From positions 62,001 to 126,000 of the forward strand of contig NZ_FNSR01000001.1 of NCBI RefSeq assembly GCF_900104845.1: DNA of 64,000 nucleotides, given 5' to 3'. Source of the stretch: Paraburkholderia caballeronis. GTDB lineage: Bacteria > Pseudomonadota > Gammaproteobacteria > Burkholderiales > Burkholderiaceae. This document shows, in pieces, positions 50,811 through 61,023 of the stretch. A model generated the notes under the pieces. That model searched no databases. It was not told the DNA's origin and was given only the letters and a program-made list of their open reading frames with translations. How positions within the stretch are numbered: the first letter of the stretch is position 1; the number at the start of each line of letters is the position of its first letter. A program made the translations under genes and the position numbers.

Positions 50811-52667
50811 CTACGCGGCGAGACGTTTTTCCAGCGTGTCGCGCGCGCTCTGCAACGCCGCCGGCAGCCGGTGCGCAAGCTTGCCGAACAGTTCGGCGTG
50901 CAGTTCGAGTTCCTTTGCCCACGCGTCGGCATCGACCGACATCGCGTGCTCGAACTGCTCGCGCGTGAAGTCGAGGCCGCTCCAGTCGATGTCCTCGTAG
51001 CGCGGCGACGTGCCGAACGGATGGCCGTCACCGGCCGCGGTGCCCGCGATGCGGCCGACCATCCATTCGAGCACCCGCATGTTCTCGCCGAAACCCGGCC
51101 ACACGAACTTGCCATCCGGCCCCTTGCGGAACCAGTTCACGCAGAAGATGCGCGGCAGCGTCGTGCCGGTCGCCGCGAGGCGCTCGCCCACCTTGAGCCA
51201 GTGGCCGAAGTAGTCGCTCATGTTGTAGCCGCAGAACGGCAGCATCGCGAACGGGTCGCGCCGCACGACGCCCTGCTGGCCGGCCGCGGCCGCGGTCGTT
51301 TCCGAGCCCATCGTCGCGGCCATGTACACGCCCTCGATCCAGTCGCGCGCCTCGGTGACGAGCGGCACCGTCGTCGAGCGGCGGCCGCCGAACACGAACG
51401 CGTCGATCGGCACGCCGGCCGGGTTCTCCCATTCCGGATCGATCGACGGACACTGCGACGCCGGCGCGGTGAAACGCGCGTTCGGGTGCGCGGCCTTGCG
51501 GCCGGTTTCCTTCGCGATCTCCGGCGTCCAGTCGTTGCCCTGCCAGTCGATCAGGTGCGCGGGCGGCTCGTCGGTCATGCCTTCCCACCAGACGTCGCCG
51601 TCGTCGGTCAGCGCGACGTTCGTGAAGATCACGTTCGCCTTCAGCGTCGCCATCGCGTTGTAGTTGGTCTTTTCGCTCGTGCCCGGCGCGACGCCGAAGT
51701 AACCCGCTTCCGGATTGATCGCGTGCAGGCGTCCGTCCGGACCCGGCTTGATCCACGCGATGTCGTCGCCGATCGTCGTCACCTGCCAGCCGTCCATCGA
51801 CTGCGGCGGGATCAGCATCGCGAAGTTGGTCTTGCCGCACGCGGACGGAAACGCCGCCGCGACGTGATACTTGCGCCCTTCGGGCGAGCGCACGCCGACG
51901 ATCAGCATGTGCTCCGCGAGCCAGCCTTCGTCGCGTCCCATCGTCGAAGCGATCCGCAGCGCAAAGCACTTCTTGCCGAGCAGTGCGTTGCCGCCGTAAC
52001 CCGACCCGTAACTCCAGATCTCGCGCGTATCCGGAAAGTGGACGATGTACTTCGTGTCGTTGCACGGCCACGGCACGTCCTTGTCGCCGGCCGCGAGCGG
52101 CGCGCCGACCGAATGCACGCACGGCACGAAATCGCCGTTCTCCCCTAGCACGTCGTACACCGCGCGGCCCATCCGCGTCATGATCCGCATGTTCACGACC
52201 ACATACGGACTGTCCGACAACTCGACGCCGATATGCGCGATCGGCGAGCCGAGCGGCCCCATCGAAAACGGCACCACGTACATCGTGCGGCCGCGCATCG
52301 CGCCCTCGAACAGGCCGTCGAGCGTTGCGCGCATCTCGTCCGGCGCGATCCAGTTGTTGGTCGGCCCCGCGTCCTCCTCGTGCTGCGAGCAGATGAACGT
52401 GCGGTCCTCGACGCGCGCGACATCGGACGGGTCCGACCACGCCAGATACGAATCCGGCCGCTTCTGCGGATCGAGTCGCCGCATCGTGCCGGCTTCGACC
52501 ATCTGCTCGCACAGACGGTCGTACTCCTCCTGCGAGCCGTCGCACCAGACAATGCGATCCGGCTGCGTATGCGCGGCGACGCGCTGAACCCATTCGATCA
52601 GCTTGCGGTGCCGGACCCATGCGGGAACGCCGGCGGCGGCGTGGACGTTGAAGTCGGGGTGATTCAT
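50811..52667 (-). CDS. pckG: Phosphoenolpyruvate carboxykinase (GTP)
   Basis: A 618-residue enzyme interconverting oxaloacetate and phosphoenolpyruvate with GTP/GDP, the entry step of gluconeogenesis. The GTP-type family is shown by the P-loop with its reactive cysteine, [13 protein letters not shown], by [11 protein letters not shown], the metal-binding region and [14 protein letters not shown]. The ATG at 52667 has AGGAG upstream; the open frame to 52784 adds unrelated residues. Confidence 0.96.
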   Translation of the reverse strand: MNHPDFNVHAAAGVPAWVRHRKLIEWVQRVAAHTQPDRIVWCDGSQEEYDRLCEQMVEAGTMRRLDPQKRPDSYLAWSDPSDVARVEDRTFICSQHEEDAGPTNNWIAPDEMRATLDGLFEGAMRGRTMYVVPFSMGPLGSPIAHIGVELSDSPYVVVNMRIMTRMGRAVYDVLGENGDFVPCVHSVGAPLAAGDKDVPWPCNDTKYIVHFPDTREIWSYGSGYGGNALLGKKCFALRIASTMGRDEGWLAEHMLIVGVRSPEGRKYHVAAAFPSACGKTNFAMLIPPQSMDGWQVTTIGDDIAWIKPGPDGRLHAINPEAGYFGVAPGTSEKTNYNAMATLKANVIFTNVALTDDGDVWWEGMTDEPPAHLIDWQGNDWTPEIAKETGRKAAHPNARFTAPASQCPSIDPEWENPAGVPIDAFVFGGRRSTTVPLVTEARDWIEGVYMAATMGSETTAAAAGQQGVVRRDPFAMLPFCGYNMSDYFGHWLKVGERLAATGTTLPRIFCVNWFRKGPDGKFVWPGFGENMRVLEWMVGRIAGTAAGDGHPFGTSPRYEDIDWSGLDFTREQFEHAMSVDADAWAKELELHAELFGKLAHRLPAALQSARDTLEKRLAA

Positions 52668-53073
52668 CGAGTGTCTCCTGAGGCAGGGCTGAAAATTGGG
52701 GCCGGCCTGCCGACGTTGCGCGAGAGGCACAGCGGCCGCCGTTTGCGTCGCGACGCACATCGGCGAATCCGCATAAGTCGTCAAGGCCTTGCAGCGTCGG
52801 GTTCGAAACCGTCTGTAAAGCGGCTTGCGTCGTCACCCGACAAGCTGTTAAAAAAGCGTGAAATCGCGGCTCGCCCGCGTTTGTGCGTTTACGTTTGGGT
52901 GCGTCTACGCGCGCAAGCAACTGCGATGCCTGCCGACAATCCGGCACGCGGCGGACTCGCTTTCACGCCTTTCGAGCATTGATACCAGCCTGTTCGCCGC
53001 TGCATAGTGGGATAACCCCCAGATCAGCCCAAGGCGCGCACCGGAAACCGTGCGCCACCCGACTCTTAGTGCC
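52668..53073. promoter_or_regulatory. 406-base divergent region between pckG and the dehydrogenase gene
   Basis: It must hold both promoters. Bases about 52850-52910 are comparatively AT-rich. No RNA gene, repeat or operator could be supported. Confidence 0.3.
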
Positions 53074-54087
53074 ATGAAAATTGCCATCCTTGACGATTAC
53101 CAGGACGCCGTCCGCAAGCTCGACTGCTTTCAACTGCTAGCCGACCACGAGGTCAAGGTCTTCAACAACAGCGTGCGCGGACTCGGCCAGCTCGCCAGCC
53201 GCCTGACCGAAGTCGATGCGCTCGTGCTGATCCGCGAGCGCACCCGCATCAACTCGCAGCTGCTCGACAAGCTCCCGCATCTGCGCATGATCAGCCAGAC
53301 CGGCAAGGTCGGCAGCCACATCGACCTCGGCGCGTGCAGCGAGCGCGGCATCGCCGTGCTCGAAGGCGTCGGCTCGCCGGTCGCGCCGGCCGAACTGACG
53401 TGGGCGCTGATCATGGCCGCGCAGCGGCGCATTCCGCAGTACGTCGCGAACCTGAAGCAGGGCGCATGGCAGCAGTCCGGCCTGAAGACGTCCGCGATGC
53501 CGCCGAACTTCGGCCTCGGCCAGGTGCTGCGCGGGCAGACGCTCGGCATCTGGGGCTACGGCAAGATCGGCCGGCTGCTCGCCGGCTACGGCAAGGCGTT
53601 CGGGATGCGCGTGCTGATCTGGGGCCGCGAGCACTCGCTCGAAGCCGCGCGCGCGGACGGCTACGAAGCCGCCGAAAGCCGCGAGGCGCTGTTCGAGCAA
53701 AGCGACGTGCTGTCGCTGCACCTGCGGCTGCACGACGATACGCGCGGCATCGTCAAGCAGGAGGACCTGCTGCGGATGAAGCCGACCTCGCTGTTCGTGA
53801 ACACGAGCCGCGCCGAACTGCTCGAAGAAAACGCGCTGCTTGGCGCGCTGGCGCACAACCGGCCCGGGATGGTCGCGATCGACGTGTACGAAAGCGAGCC
53901 GATCCTGCAGGGCTACAGCCTGCTGCGGATGGAGAACGTGATCTGCACGCCGCACATCGGGTATGTCGAGCGCGAAAGCTACGAGCTGTATTTCAGCGCG
54001 GCGTTCAGGAACATCCTGGCGTTCGATGCGGGCGATACGTCGAGCGTCGTGAATCCGCAGGCGTTGCAGGGCGGCCGCCGCCGCTGA
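53074..54087 (+). CDS. D-2-hydroxyacid dehydrogenase family protein
   Basis: A 337-residue NAD(P)-dependent oxidoreductase. The nucleotide-binding loop is LGIWGYGKIGRLLAGYGKAFGM (about residues 160-180); the catalytic Arg is in FVNTSRAELLEE, the Glu in DVYESEPI and the His in CTPHIGYVERESYE. Related proteins are annotated as phosphoglycerate dehydrogenase-like, but they lack the ACT domain of SerA, so the substrate is open. The start is the ATG before KIAILDDYQD. Confidence 0.88.
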   Translation: MKIAILDDYQDAVRKLDCFQLLADHEVKVFNNSVRGLGQLASRLTEVDALVLIRERTRINSQLLDKLPHLRMISQTGKVGSHIDLGACSERGIAVLEGVGSPVAPAELTWALIMAAQRRIPQYVANLKQGAWQQSGLKTSAMPPNFGLGQVLRGQTLGIWGYGKIGRLLAGYGKAFGMRVLIWGREHSLEAARADGYEAAESREALFEQSDVLSLHLRLHDDTRGIVKQEDLLRMKPTSLFVNTSRAELLEENALLGALAHNRPGMVAIDVYESEPILQGYSLLRMENVICTPHIGYVERESYELYFSAAFRNILAFDAGDTSSVVNPQALQGGRRR

Positions 54088-54148
54088 CGCACTCGCGCTG
54101 CTGTTTTTCGCGCCTGGCGCGCCGGATCGACGTGTCCGGCGCTCCTCG

Positions 54149-55015
54149 TCATGCGGGCTCCGCGGTGTGCAATAGCGTGGGCAGTCTCGCGAGAAACTGC
54201 TCGCCGTCCGCGCGGCCGAGATCGTATGCGTGCCGCATCTGCGACGGACTCGTGTAGTCCCAGCTCGAAATCGGCACCTTGACCGACGGCTGCACATAAA
54301 TGCGCTGCTGCTCGCCGTGCGCGACGACGAAGGTCTGCGGACGCGGATAGAGCCGCGTGACCATCACGAGCACGCGGCCCGGCGACGGATCGAGCGCGCC
54401 GACCGGCACGTTGTCGACCATGCCGCCGTCGAGCACCGGCCGCCCGTTGCGGCGCAGCACCGGCGTGAACGGCGGCGTACACGACGACTGCAGGATCAGG
54501 TCGGCCAGTTCCCCGACATTCGCGCACGCCTGCGCGACGACGAATTCCGGATGAAAACCGAGCTTGCGGCCAAGCGTCGGATGCAGCGTCTTGCGCACGT
54601 ACTTCTCGATGTTGTACGCGATCAGCCCCGCCGCCACCGCGCTGCGCGCGCCGAGCCAGCGCGGCAGATGCGACACGCCGATACGGATCTCGGGCGCGTT
54701 CGCAAGCTGGCCGAACGGCTCGCCGTAGATGTCGAGCAGTGCCTGCCGGTAGATCCGGTAGTGCGGAAACACCGATTCGCCGCGCAGCAGATTGCCCCAG
54801 TACGCGTTGCGTGTGTTGTGCCGCAGCGCGTCCTCGTAATAGCGCATCACCCACGCGGCGTCGCGCGTGTACAGCATGCAGGCCGTGGCGGCGCCCGCCG
54901 AGATGCCGGTGATGATCCGCGGCGAGATGTCGAGCGCCGGCTGCACGACGTTCCAGAAACCAGCCTGCCACCAGCAGCGATTGCCGCCGCCCGCGAATAC
55001 GACCTGATCGAACAT
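54149..55015 (-). CDS. Patatin-like phospholipase
   Basis: A 288-residue patatin-family serine lipid hydrolase. The oxyanion loop is VVFAGGGNRCWWQAGFW at the N-terminus, the nucleophile elbow GISAG (IITGISAGAATA, about residue 40), and the catalytic Asp lies in LDGGMVDNVPV. The start is set at the ATG before FDQVVFAGGG; the upstream frame overlaps the thioesterase gene. No signal peptide is seen. The substrate is unknown. Confidence 0.87.
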   Translation of the reverse strand: MFDQVVFAGGGNRCWWQAGFWNVVQPALDISPRIITGISAGAATACMLYTRDAAWVMRYYEDALRHNTRNAYWGNLLRGESVFPHYRIYRQALLDIYGEPFGQLANAPEIRIGVSHLPRWLGARSAVAAGLIAYNIEKYVRKTLHPTLGRKLGFHPEFVVAQACANVGELADLILQSSCTPPFTPVLRRNGRPVLDGGMVDNVPVGALDPSPGRVLVMVTRLYPRPQTFVVAHGEQQRIYVQPSVKVPISSWDYTSPSQMRHAYDLGRADGEQFLARLPTLLHTAEPA

Positions 55016-55047
55016 GCGTTGTGCGTCCTTCGAAACGATCGCGCGGC

Positions 55048-55452
55048 TCAGTCGAGCAGCGCGTAGGTGGTGGTCGCGTGGGCGGCCAGCCGGCCTTGGT
55101 CGTCGAGCAGTTCGACTTCGCCGAACACGAGATTGCGGCCCTTTCGGAGCACGCGCGCGGTGACGAGCACGTCGCCGTTGCGGACCGCGCGCATGAAACT
55201 GGTGTTCAGGGAAACCGTGGTCATCGGCCGGAAGCCGCCGAGCGCCGACGAGATCGCGACGACCATTGCGGTGTCCGCGGCGGCCATGAACACCTGGCCG
55301 CAGATCACGCCGCCCGCATGTCGCAATTCGTCGGAGAACGGCAGGCGCAGCGTCGCGCTGTCTTCGGTCACTTCGACTGCCTTGAGCGCGAGCGCGCGCA
55401 CCCACGGCGCCAATACGCGCTCAAGCAGCGCGTCGATTGCCTTCTCGTCCAT
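55048..55452 (-). CDS. PaaI-type hotdog-fold thioesterase
   Basis: A 134-residue hotdog protein of the PaaI/YigI family, likely an acyl-CoA thioesterase. The typical central helix and catalytic region are HAGGVICGQVFMAAADTAMVVA. It lies 32 bases upstream of the patatin gene in the same direction, so both may act on acyl chains. The acyl substrate cannot be assigned. Confidence 0.83.
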   Translation of the reverse strand: MDEKAIDALLERVLAPWVRALALKAVEVTEDSATLRLPFSDELRHAGGVICGQVFMAAADTAMVVAISSALGGFRPMTTVSLNTSFMRAVRNGDVLVTARVLRKGRNLVFGEVELLDDQGRLAAHATTTYALLD

Positions 55453-55655
55453 CGGTTTTGTCGTTTGCCTTTCGTTCTGGGCCGAAACGGGCTGCGCGGT
55501 GCGGGCGCGGTGGCTTTGGCAGCGCGGGTTTCGGGTGGAGACATGATACCGGGCGGGCGCGTGGGGTTGGGATTCCGGGTTGCGGCTGCGGTCCCCGCTG
55601 CTGGTTACGAGGCGAACGGACCACAGGATTTTTCATCTGCACACGAAGAAAAGGC

Positions 55656-55684
55656 TTGGCAAACCACAAAAATTCTTGCATAAT
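55656..55684 (+). promoter_or_regulatory. Promoter of tRNA-Lys
   Basis: TTGGCA (55656-55661), 17-base spacer, CATAAT (55679-55684), 13 bases before the tRNA 5' end. Confidence 0.82.
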
Positions 55685-55697
55685 TTCGCTTCTGTTG

Positions 55698-55773
55698 GGG
55701 GCGTTAGCTCAGTTGGTAGAGCAGCGGACTCTTAATCCGTAGGTCGAGTGTTCGAGTCACTCACGCCCCACCA
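55698..55773 (+). tRNA. tRNA-Lys (anticodon CTT); likely island attachment site
   Basis: A 76-base cloverleaf with encoded CCA. Acceptor GGGGCGT / ACGCCCC, D arm GCTCAGTTGGTAGAGC, anticodon loop CTCTTAA (anticodon CUU), T loop TTCGAGT. A tyrosine integrase remnant starts 162 bases downstream, the usual layout when a tRNA 3' end serves as attB. No second copy of the tRNA 3' end was found before the window ends. Confidence 0.95.
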
Positions 55774-55934
55774 CCGAATTCTGTAGTTGAAAATCAAGCA
55801 CTTACGTGAAAGCGTCGGTGCTTTTTTTCGTCCATCGGTCGGGCGCGAGGCGTCAAAAACTGGCCTTTGCCGGAAATCTGCCGGAACGGAAAAATCCAGA
55901 CCAAGCGATCTCAATCTTTCGCATGGAGTCTGGA

Positions 55935-56745
55935 ATGGCATACATCAGTCAGCGCGGGGAGTTCTGGCGCGCAGAAGTCCGTCGGCGCGGGTACAAACCG
56001 GTCTATCACACGTTCGACACGAAGCAGCAAGCTCAAAAATGGGCGCGCCGCGTTGAAGGCGAAATGGACGCCGGGTCGTTCGTGGATCGCACGGAAGCCG
56101 AACGCACGACATTAGCCGAGGCGCTGAAACGCTACCGTCAAGAGATCGTTCCCGAAAAACGCCATCCCTACCAGGAGCAACGGCGCATCGCCAGATGGCT
56201 GGTTAACGACCTGTCGTATAGGACCCTCGCCAACCTCCGAGGCACTGACTTTGCCAGGTATCGAGATAATCGACGCGCGGCTGGTCGGGCTGAGAATACG
56301 ATCCGCCTAGAGCTTCAACTCATCCGCCATTTTTTCGAGATAGAGCGCAAGGAATGGGGCATGGAGGGACTTCCGAACCCGCTCGACAATATCCGCAAGC
56401 CGTCGGGCAGTCGAGCACGCGACAGGCGTTTGCGGCCGGGCGAGTTTGAGAAGCTCATCGCCCTATTGTCGTCCAGTCGCAATCGGTGGATAGCTCCAGC
56501 CTTCGAGCTGGCAATCGAGACAAGCCTGCGTCAAGGGGCGCTATTCAGCCTGCGATGGGAATGGATTGATCTTGACCCGAGTGATCCGCATCCCCGTAGG
56601 AGCACGTGGCGCGGACAACAAGGGCGTTCCGCCGGTGCTGCCGCTATCGACACGTGCAGTCAATGTCTTCCGCAATCTGGCCGCCATATCGGAAGGTGCC
56701 GACGCTCGCCTGGTAATGCCCCGTTTTCCACGGCAGGCAGAAGTA
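55935..56745 (+). pseudogene. Tyrosine-recombinase integrase, frameshifted and truncated
   Basis: The N-terminal part (AYISQRGEFWRAEVRRRGY), core-binding domain and the first part of the catalytic domain (LAIETSLRQGALFSLRWEWID, with the first catalytic Arg) read in one frame to about 56575. The continuation (VIRIPVGARGADNKGVPPV...LSTRAVNVFRNLAAIS) is in another frame, so an indel lies near 56575-56585. The sequence then stops at about 56740, before the HxxR and Tyr motifs, where an IS3 remnant begins. It cannot be active. Confidence 0.85.
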
Positions 56746-56749
56746 GAAA

Positions 56750-56870
56750 CTAAGCGGCCATGAGCAGCCGCTGCTTCGGTGTAAAACCGCCCAATGCCAT
56801 ATTCGGGCGCTCGTGATTGTAAGTCCACATCCAGTCGGCCGCCGCTTTGCGAACCTGCTCCAGGTGACCT
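56750..56870 (-). pseudogene. IS3-family transposase C-terminal remnant
   Basis: On the minus strand about 38 codons read ...WMWTYNHERPNMALGGF, TPKQRLLMAA, stop, the typical end of an IS3-family orfB. Nothing of the rest of the element is present; it abuts the broken integrase and probably caused or followed its truncation. It differs from the IS3-type orfB at 58630. Confidence 0.75.
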
Positions 56871-57229
56871 GCGGCGGGTTAACAGCCCCCAACTCTCATT
56901 TTGTTAGAGTTTTTTACGCCGAGCACGCAGGATGCCAATTTCCTAGCTGTTCAGATATGATCCGATCGAGGCGAATCTGCGGGCAAGCGGTTAGTCGCCA
57001 CCCACCCCGGGATTTCATTCCCGAGTTAGCAAAATGAAAGAATTGAGAAGCGCGGCCGCCATCGAACAGGAAGCATCAGTGGCTCGGTAACAATTCCGCA
57101 GTGGTCTTTAACGAAACTGCGGGACTGAGACAACGTGAAGCGCGGACTCCCACTACGGTGGCAATCCGCCTGGTTCACTCGCCAGTGATCGCGACGTGTA
57201 ACTACATCTGTCAAACACCTATAAAATCC
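56871..57229. other. Noncoding stretch before the acyltransferase
   Basis: No gene is supported. It is a mixture of moderately AT-rich DNA with a shift to clearly low GC after about 57200. A short inverted repeat around CTCTCATTTTGTTAGAG (56893-56909) followed by TTTTTT could be a terminator. Confidence 0.3.
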
Positions 57230-58495
57230 ATGCTCATAAATATAAAACTAACCAGCACGATTCTGAATGCCCTTCAGGACCTCAGAATCTACTCTACTCA
57301 CCGGGGAAACGGACGTCGCTTCTCAATTGATCAAACAATTAGTTTTGACAGCAAAGCACGTATTGAACCGTACGTTGGATTCTGCGTCGGCCAAAAATTA
57401 TTCAGCGCAGGGGCGTTTTCATACGCCCATAGCGAGCTCGACCCACTCCAAAGAATTGGTCGTTACTGTTCCATCGCATCCAGCATCAAGAATTTTTCAG
57501 CCAAACATCCACTTGAATTTCTATCGACGAGTCACTTCAATTTTTGCGACATAGAGTTCTATCGCCAGGCACTAGAAGATCTGAACAAGGAAAAATACAC
57601 CGAGTTCAATGTCTTTCCATATAAGACGTACGACGCACCGGCCCAAATTGGGCATGACGTATGGATTGGAGACAATGTACTGCTGGGCCGAAATATCAAT
57701 ATCGGCACAGGATCCGTTATCGGCGCAAATTCAGTGGTAACCCATGATGTCCCGCCATATGCAATCGTCGCTGGCGTTCCAGCCCGAATCATCCGCTATC
57801 GCTTCCCCGATAATTTGATTGCAAAATTACTTGGGTTGGAGTGGTGGGACTATTCATTTACCGATTTTTACAACCTACCCTATCCCGAACCTGAAAAATT
57901 TGTAGATCATCTGCAGAATCTAATAGATTCTGGCAAGATCAGCAAATTCCAGCCGGATAATCGTCCATTTGCAGAACGCCTTATATCAAAACTCGACGAG
58001 CTTGGCGAGCCGGTACCGGACAGCCTGTCAAAAGCGCTAATTTTCGAAAAGGAAAGAGAAGCGCTGAACGACCGCTTTCCTGTCCCAGAGTCTTGCACCA
58101 ATTGGCATCGCGCAGAGCTCGATCCTCGCGACGGCGCATTAATGCGCTTTTTTGCATATCAAGCATGGACAGAAATCGATGTCACAGAAGATACCAGCGC
58201 AATAGAGTTCCTAGTCAATTTCCATGTTAGCACTGAAGCAATCGATAAATTCGAAGTTAGCGTCTCCGGATATAAATTAACTAAAATACTCGCCGGGCAG
58301 GATTCTCTTGGTCGCCATCGAGTCAGATTTGAAATACCGTTTCATTCGAACACTGGCAAGCGCGTTGTGCGACTTGATCTGTTTTGCCCCATCTCGCGCA
58401 GGCCATCGCTACAATATGCGAACTCAAAAGACTCAAGAATATTGTCCCTCGCCATATCAAAGCCTAAGCTAATCAACACAACGAGATCACAATAG
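57230..58495 (+). CDS. Hexapeptide-repeat (CatB/Vat-type) acyltransferase with extra C-terminal domain
   Basis: A 421-residue protein. The left-handed beta-helix of the xenobiotic acyltransferase class is clear: RIGRYCSIASSIKNFSAKHP with the probable catalytic H93, PAQIGHDVWIGDNVLLGRNI, GTGSVIGANSVVTHDVPPYA and IVAGVPARIIRYRF. Normal members end near residue 215; here another 200 or so residues follow, of which about 300-415 look beta-rich and match nothing I recognise. Base composition is far more AT-rich than the core genome, so it was acquired. Such enzymes often acetylate surface sugars. No Shine-Dalgarno is evident and the frame is open from 57101, so the start is uncertain. Confidence 0.78.
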   Translation: MLINIKLTSTILNALQDLRIYSTHRGNGRRFSIDQTISFDSKARIEPYVGFCVGQKLFSAGAFSYAHSELDPLQRIGRYCSIASSIKNFSAKHPLEFLSTSHFNFCDIEFYRQALEDLNKEKYTEFNVFPYKTYDAPAQIGHDVWIGDNVLLGRNINIGTGSVIGANSVVTHDVPPYAIVAGVPARIIRYRFPDNLIAKLLGLEWWDYSFTDFYNLPYPEPEKFVDHLQNLIDSGKISKFQPDNRPFAERLISKLDELGEPVPDSLSKALIFEKEREALNDRFPVPESCTNWHRAELDPRDGALMRFFAYQAWTEIDVTEDTSAIEFLVNFHVSTEAIDKFEVSVSGYKLTKILAGQDSLGRHRVRFEIPFHSNTGKRVVRLDLFCPISRRPSLQYANSKDSRILSLAISKPKLINTTRSQ

Positions 58496-58917
58496 CATCC
58501 GCTCACAGCGGACAGAGGTGGCCGCGCAAAATCGGACAGCGGGATAAGTGGAGCGGCCGGGGCCTGAGAGAGATGGCGCCGCTTGTTCGGACAGGGTCCC
58601 GAGATTTTTAATAGGAACGTCCGGGGCGATCATGCTGCCGATTTGATCGCTGGCAGCGTCGGGAAGTATCCCTCATCGGGCGTCTGATCCGCTAGGCTCG
58701 AATGGGGACGTTTGCGGTTGTACAGCTCAATGCATTGGCCAATGGAACGCCGGGCGTGGTTGACCGACTCGTAGGCTCTCAAATAAATCTCTTCGTACTT
58801 GATGCTGCGCCACACCCGTTCGACGAACACGTTGTCGCGCCAGGCCCCTTTGCCGTCCATCGACAGCCGCACGCCCCGGCTCAGCACGGCCTGGGTGAAC
58901 GCGCCCGCCGTGAACTG

Positions 58918-60368
58918 GGCGGATTCAACCGGTCGTCGCAACACGAGATTGTTGAACAGATTTTAGGTGCTCGTCCAGAGCTTCGGCCGGTGTCTTCCAG
59001 CCAAGCGTCTTCCGGGGCCTGGTATTCAGTGCAGTGGCGACAGCCTGGATCTCTCGAGCACTCCAACGGGATAAGTCTGTGCCCTTTGGAAAGTATTGCC
59101 GTAGAAGGCCGTTCGTATTCTCGTTTGTGCCACGCTGCCATGGACTGTGCGGGTCGGCGAAGAATACCTTCACGCCGGACTCGACCGTGAAGCGGGCGTG
59201 ATCGGATAGTTCCTTGCCACGATCCCAGGTCAATGACCTCCACAGTTGGGCAGGCATGTCAGCCACGGTCTTCTTGAGTGCATTGGCCATCGTGATAGCT
59301 CCGTAGCCAGCCAGCGCAGGACCATTCTTTGTCCTGGGAATCAACCCATAGCCTTCCTCGCGAGGCAGGTGGACAAGCATGGTGAATCGGCTTGCGCGCT
59401 CGACCAGCGTACCGATCGCGGAGCGGTTCAGGCCGATGATCAGGTCACCTTCCCAATGCCCCGGCACAGCACGATCTTCTGCCTCCGCAGGGCGGCTGGA
59501 GATCATTACATCCTCGCTAACGTGCGCCCATGCCTTGGCTTGTGCCCTGGCCCTTGGCACGCGCAACGCCCGCCCAGTGCGCAGACAGCTGACCAGCTCG
59601 CGCTTGAGAGCACCTCGGCCCTGGATATAGAGAGCCTGATAAATGGCCTCGTGAGAGATGCGCATGGATTCGTCATCCGGGAAGTCGATCTGCAACCGGT
59701 TGGAAATCTGTTCGGGTGACCAGCCATTGACCCATTTACGATCACCGCGATGCGGTTTGTTTCTCCCTATGAACGGCGCTGGACGCGGCCCGGAAATCTC
59801 ACGGCCATCTGCGGCGCGAACCTTGCCCTCCAGACGGTCTTGCACGTAGTGGTGCAGCCGTGGGTTAGTCACCAGTTTCGAAGGTTTGGGTCGTTTGGCA
59901 ACCATTTCCGCTTTCCACTGCGCAACCGAAGCTCGATACTCAAGCCGGCCGCGACCAGTTGCAGCGTTACGGGTCAGTTCCCGGGAGACCGTTGATGGGC
60001 TGCGTCCGATACGGCGAGCAATCTCGCGTATCCCAACGCCCTGGAACGAAAGTAGCCCAATCTCTTGTCGCTCCGCAAACGACAAGTACCTTCCGGATAC
60101 CGGGCTCGACATGGAAAGTGGCATGCCACCATTATGACGAAACCAGCGAGTGCCTACTGCCTGCGACACGCCAACCGCCTCTGCAGCCTTCTCGCTTGTA
60201 ATGCCTGTTGCGATTTGCTTCCAGAATCGCCGCTCAATCTCACGCCGATGCGACGGCGCACCCGGCGATCGCATCGCTCCTCGCCCTGTCAACTTCTGCA
60301 TCCACCCCGCTGGTCGCCCCATAAACACCTCCTCGATTAAGGTGTTGCGACGACCGGTTGAATCCGCC
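58918..60368 (-). mobile_element. IS30-family insertion sequence, complete
   Basis: 1451 bp bounded by perfect 27-bp inverted repeats (58918-58944 and 60342-60368, beginning GGCGGATTCAACCGGTCG) and flanked by a 3-bp direct repeat CTG (58915-58917, 60369-60371). It carries one intact transposase gene. It sits inside the IS3-family orfB. Confidence 0.93.
58925..60328 (-). CDS. IS30-family transposase
   Basis: A 467-residue DDE transposase that fills the element. An N-terminal helix-turn-helix region (ISRT-like YLSFAERQEIGLLSFQGVGIREIARRIGRS) is followed by the catalytic core, with Asp in PGHWEGDLIIG, Asp in LTWDRGKELSDH and Glu in GTNENTNGLLRQYFP. All three acidic residues are present and the frame is unbroken, so it is probably functional. 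The N-terminal extension of about 70 residues carries a second HTH-like stretch. Confidence 0.93.
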   Translation of the reverse strand: MFMGRPAGWMQKLTGRGAMRSPGAPSHRREIERRFWKQIATGITSEKAAEAVGVSQAVGTRWFRHNGGMPLSMSSPVSGRYLSFAERQEIGLLSFQGVGIREIARRIGRSPSTVSRELTRNAATGRGRLEYRASVAQWKAEMVAKRPKPSKLVTNPRLHHYVQDRLEGKVRAADGREISGPRPAPFIGRNKPHRGDRKWVNGWSPEQISNRLQIDFPDDESMRISHEAIYQALYIQGRGALKRELVSCLRTGRALRVPRARAQAKAWAHVSEDVMISSRPAEAEDRAVPGHWEGDLIIGLNRSAIGTLVERASRFTMLVHLPREEGYGLIPRTKNGPALAGYGAITMANALKKTVADMPAQLWRSLTWDRGKELSDHARFTVESGVKVFFADPHSPWQRGTNENTNGLLRQYFPKGTDLSRWSAREIQAVATALNTRPRKTLGWKTPAEALDEHLKSVQQSRVATTG

Positions 60369-60799
60369 CTGGCTGCCCTGATCGGTGTTCACGATGTCGG
60401 GGTTTCCATAGCGGGCGAACGCTTCTTCCAGCGCTTCAACGGCATGCACGGCCTCCAACGTGATCGCCACGCGGTGCGCGAGGACTTGCGGCTGGCCCAG
60501 TCCACCACCGCCGTCAGATACACGAATCCGCGTGCCATGGGAACGTAGGTCGTGTCGAGTGCCCAGGCCTGGTGCCCGCTCGATCTTCATGCCGCAGCAG
60601 ATACGGCCAGACCTTGTGCTGCGCGTGGCGTCGACTCGTGCCCGGCTTGCAGTACAGCGCCTCCACGCCCATGCGCTTCATGAGCGTGCGCACGCGGCGG
60701 CGGCCGACCTCGTGGCCTTCCCGGCGCAACAGTCGCGCCAGCATCCGTGCACCGGCAAACGGAAACTATGGTCACCCCCGTTTTTGCAACCTTGATTTT

Positions 60800-61010
60800 T
60801 GACGGTGTGGTTGGCTTGCCTAAATCTATCCGGCGTCGTTGTAGGGATAGCTCCCCGTGCCACGATGAGAATCGCGCCTGACGGTCCTAAAACTCCATCG
60901 GCTTCAAGAGCCATTTCCGTTTTCGGGTTTTCCGTCAGGCCGGTGTACCGTTCACATCATCAAATTTCAGCGATCGCAAAACCTGGTGGGGGTACTCCGG
61001 TAAATCGTGT
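60800..61010 (-). ncRNA. Putative seekRNA (bridge RNA) of the IS1111-type element
   Basis: In the transposase orientation, GCCTGACGG (60940-60932) pairs with CCGTCAGGC (60884-60876). The enclosed internal loop is capped by the hairpin GGCTCTTGAAGCC (60912-60900). The 5' loop strand contains AAACGGA (60922-60916), identical to the top strand just left of the insertion point (60757-60763). The 3' loop strand contains TGGAGT (60897-60892), complementary to ACTCCA just right of it (62123-62128). This is the layout of a target-binding loop. A donor-binding loop was not resolved; TCTCAT (60870-60865), matching the element's right end, may belong to it. RNA ends are unknown. Confidence 0.65.
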
Positions 61011-61023
61011 GGGTCGTCGGTGT

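Noticed and set aside
56750..56870. Same IS3 copy as the split orfB at 58630-62290
   Set aside because: The C-terminal sequences differ (TPKQRLLMAA against TPDEGYFPTLPAIKSAA), so they come from different IS3-family elements.
60993..60998. GGAGTA (minus strand) as the right-hand guide of the seekRNA
   Set aside because: It matches the right target half but lies outside the stem-enclosed loop; TGGAGT at 60892-60897 is in the correct loop strand and fits the model better.
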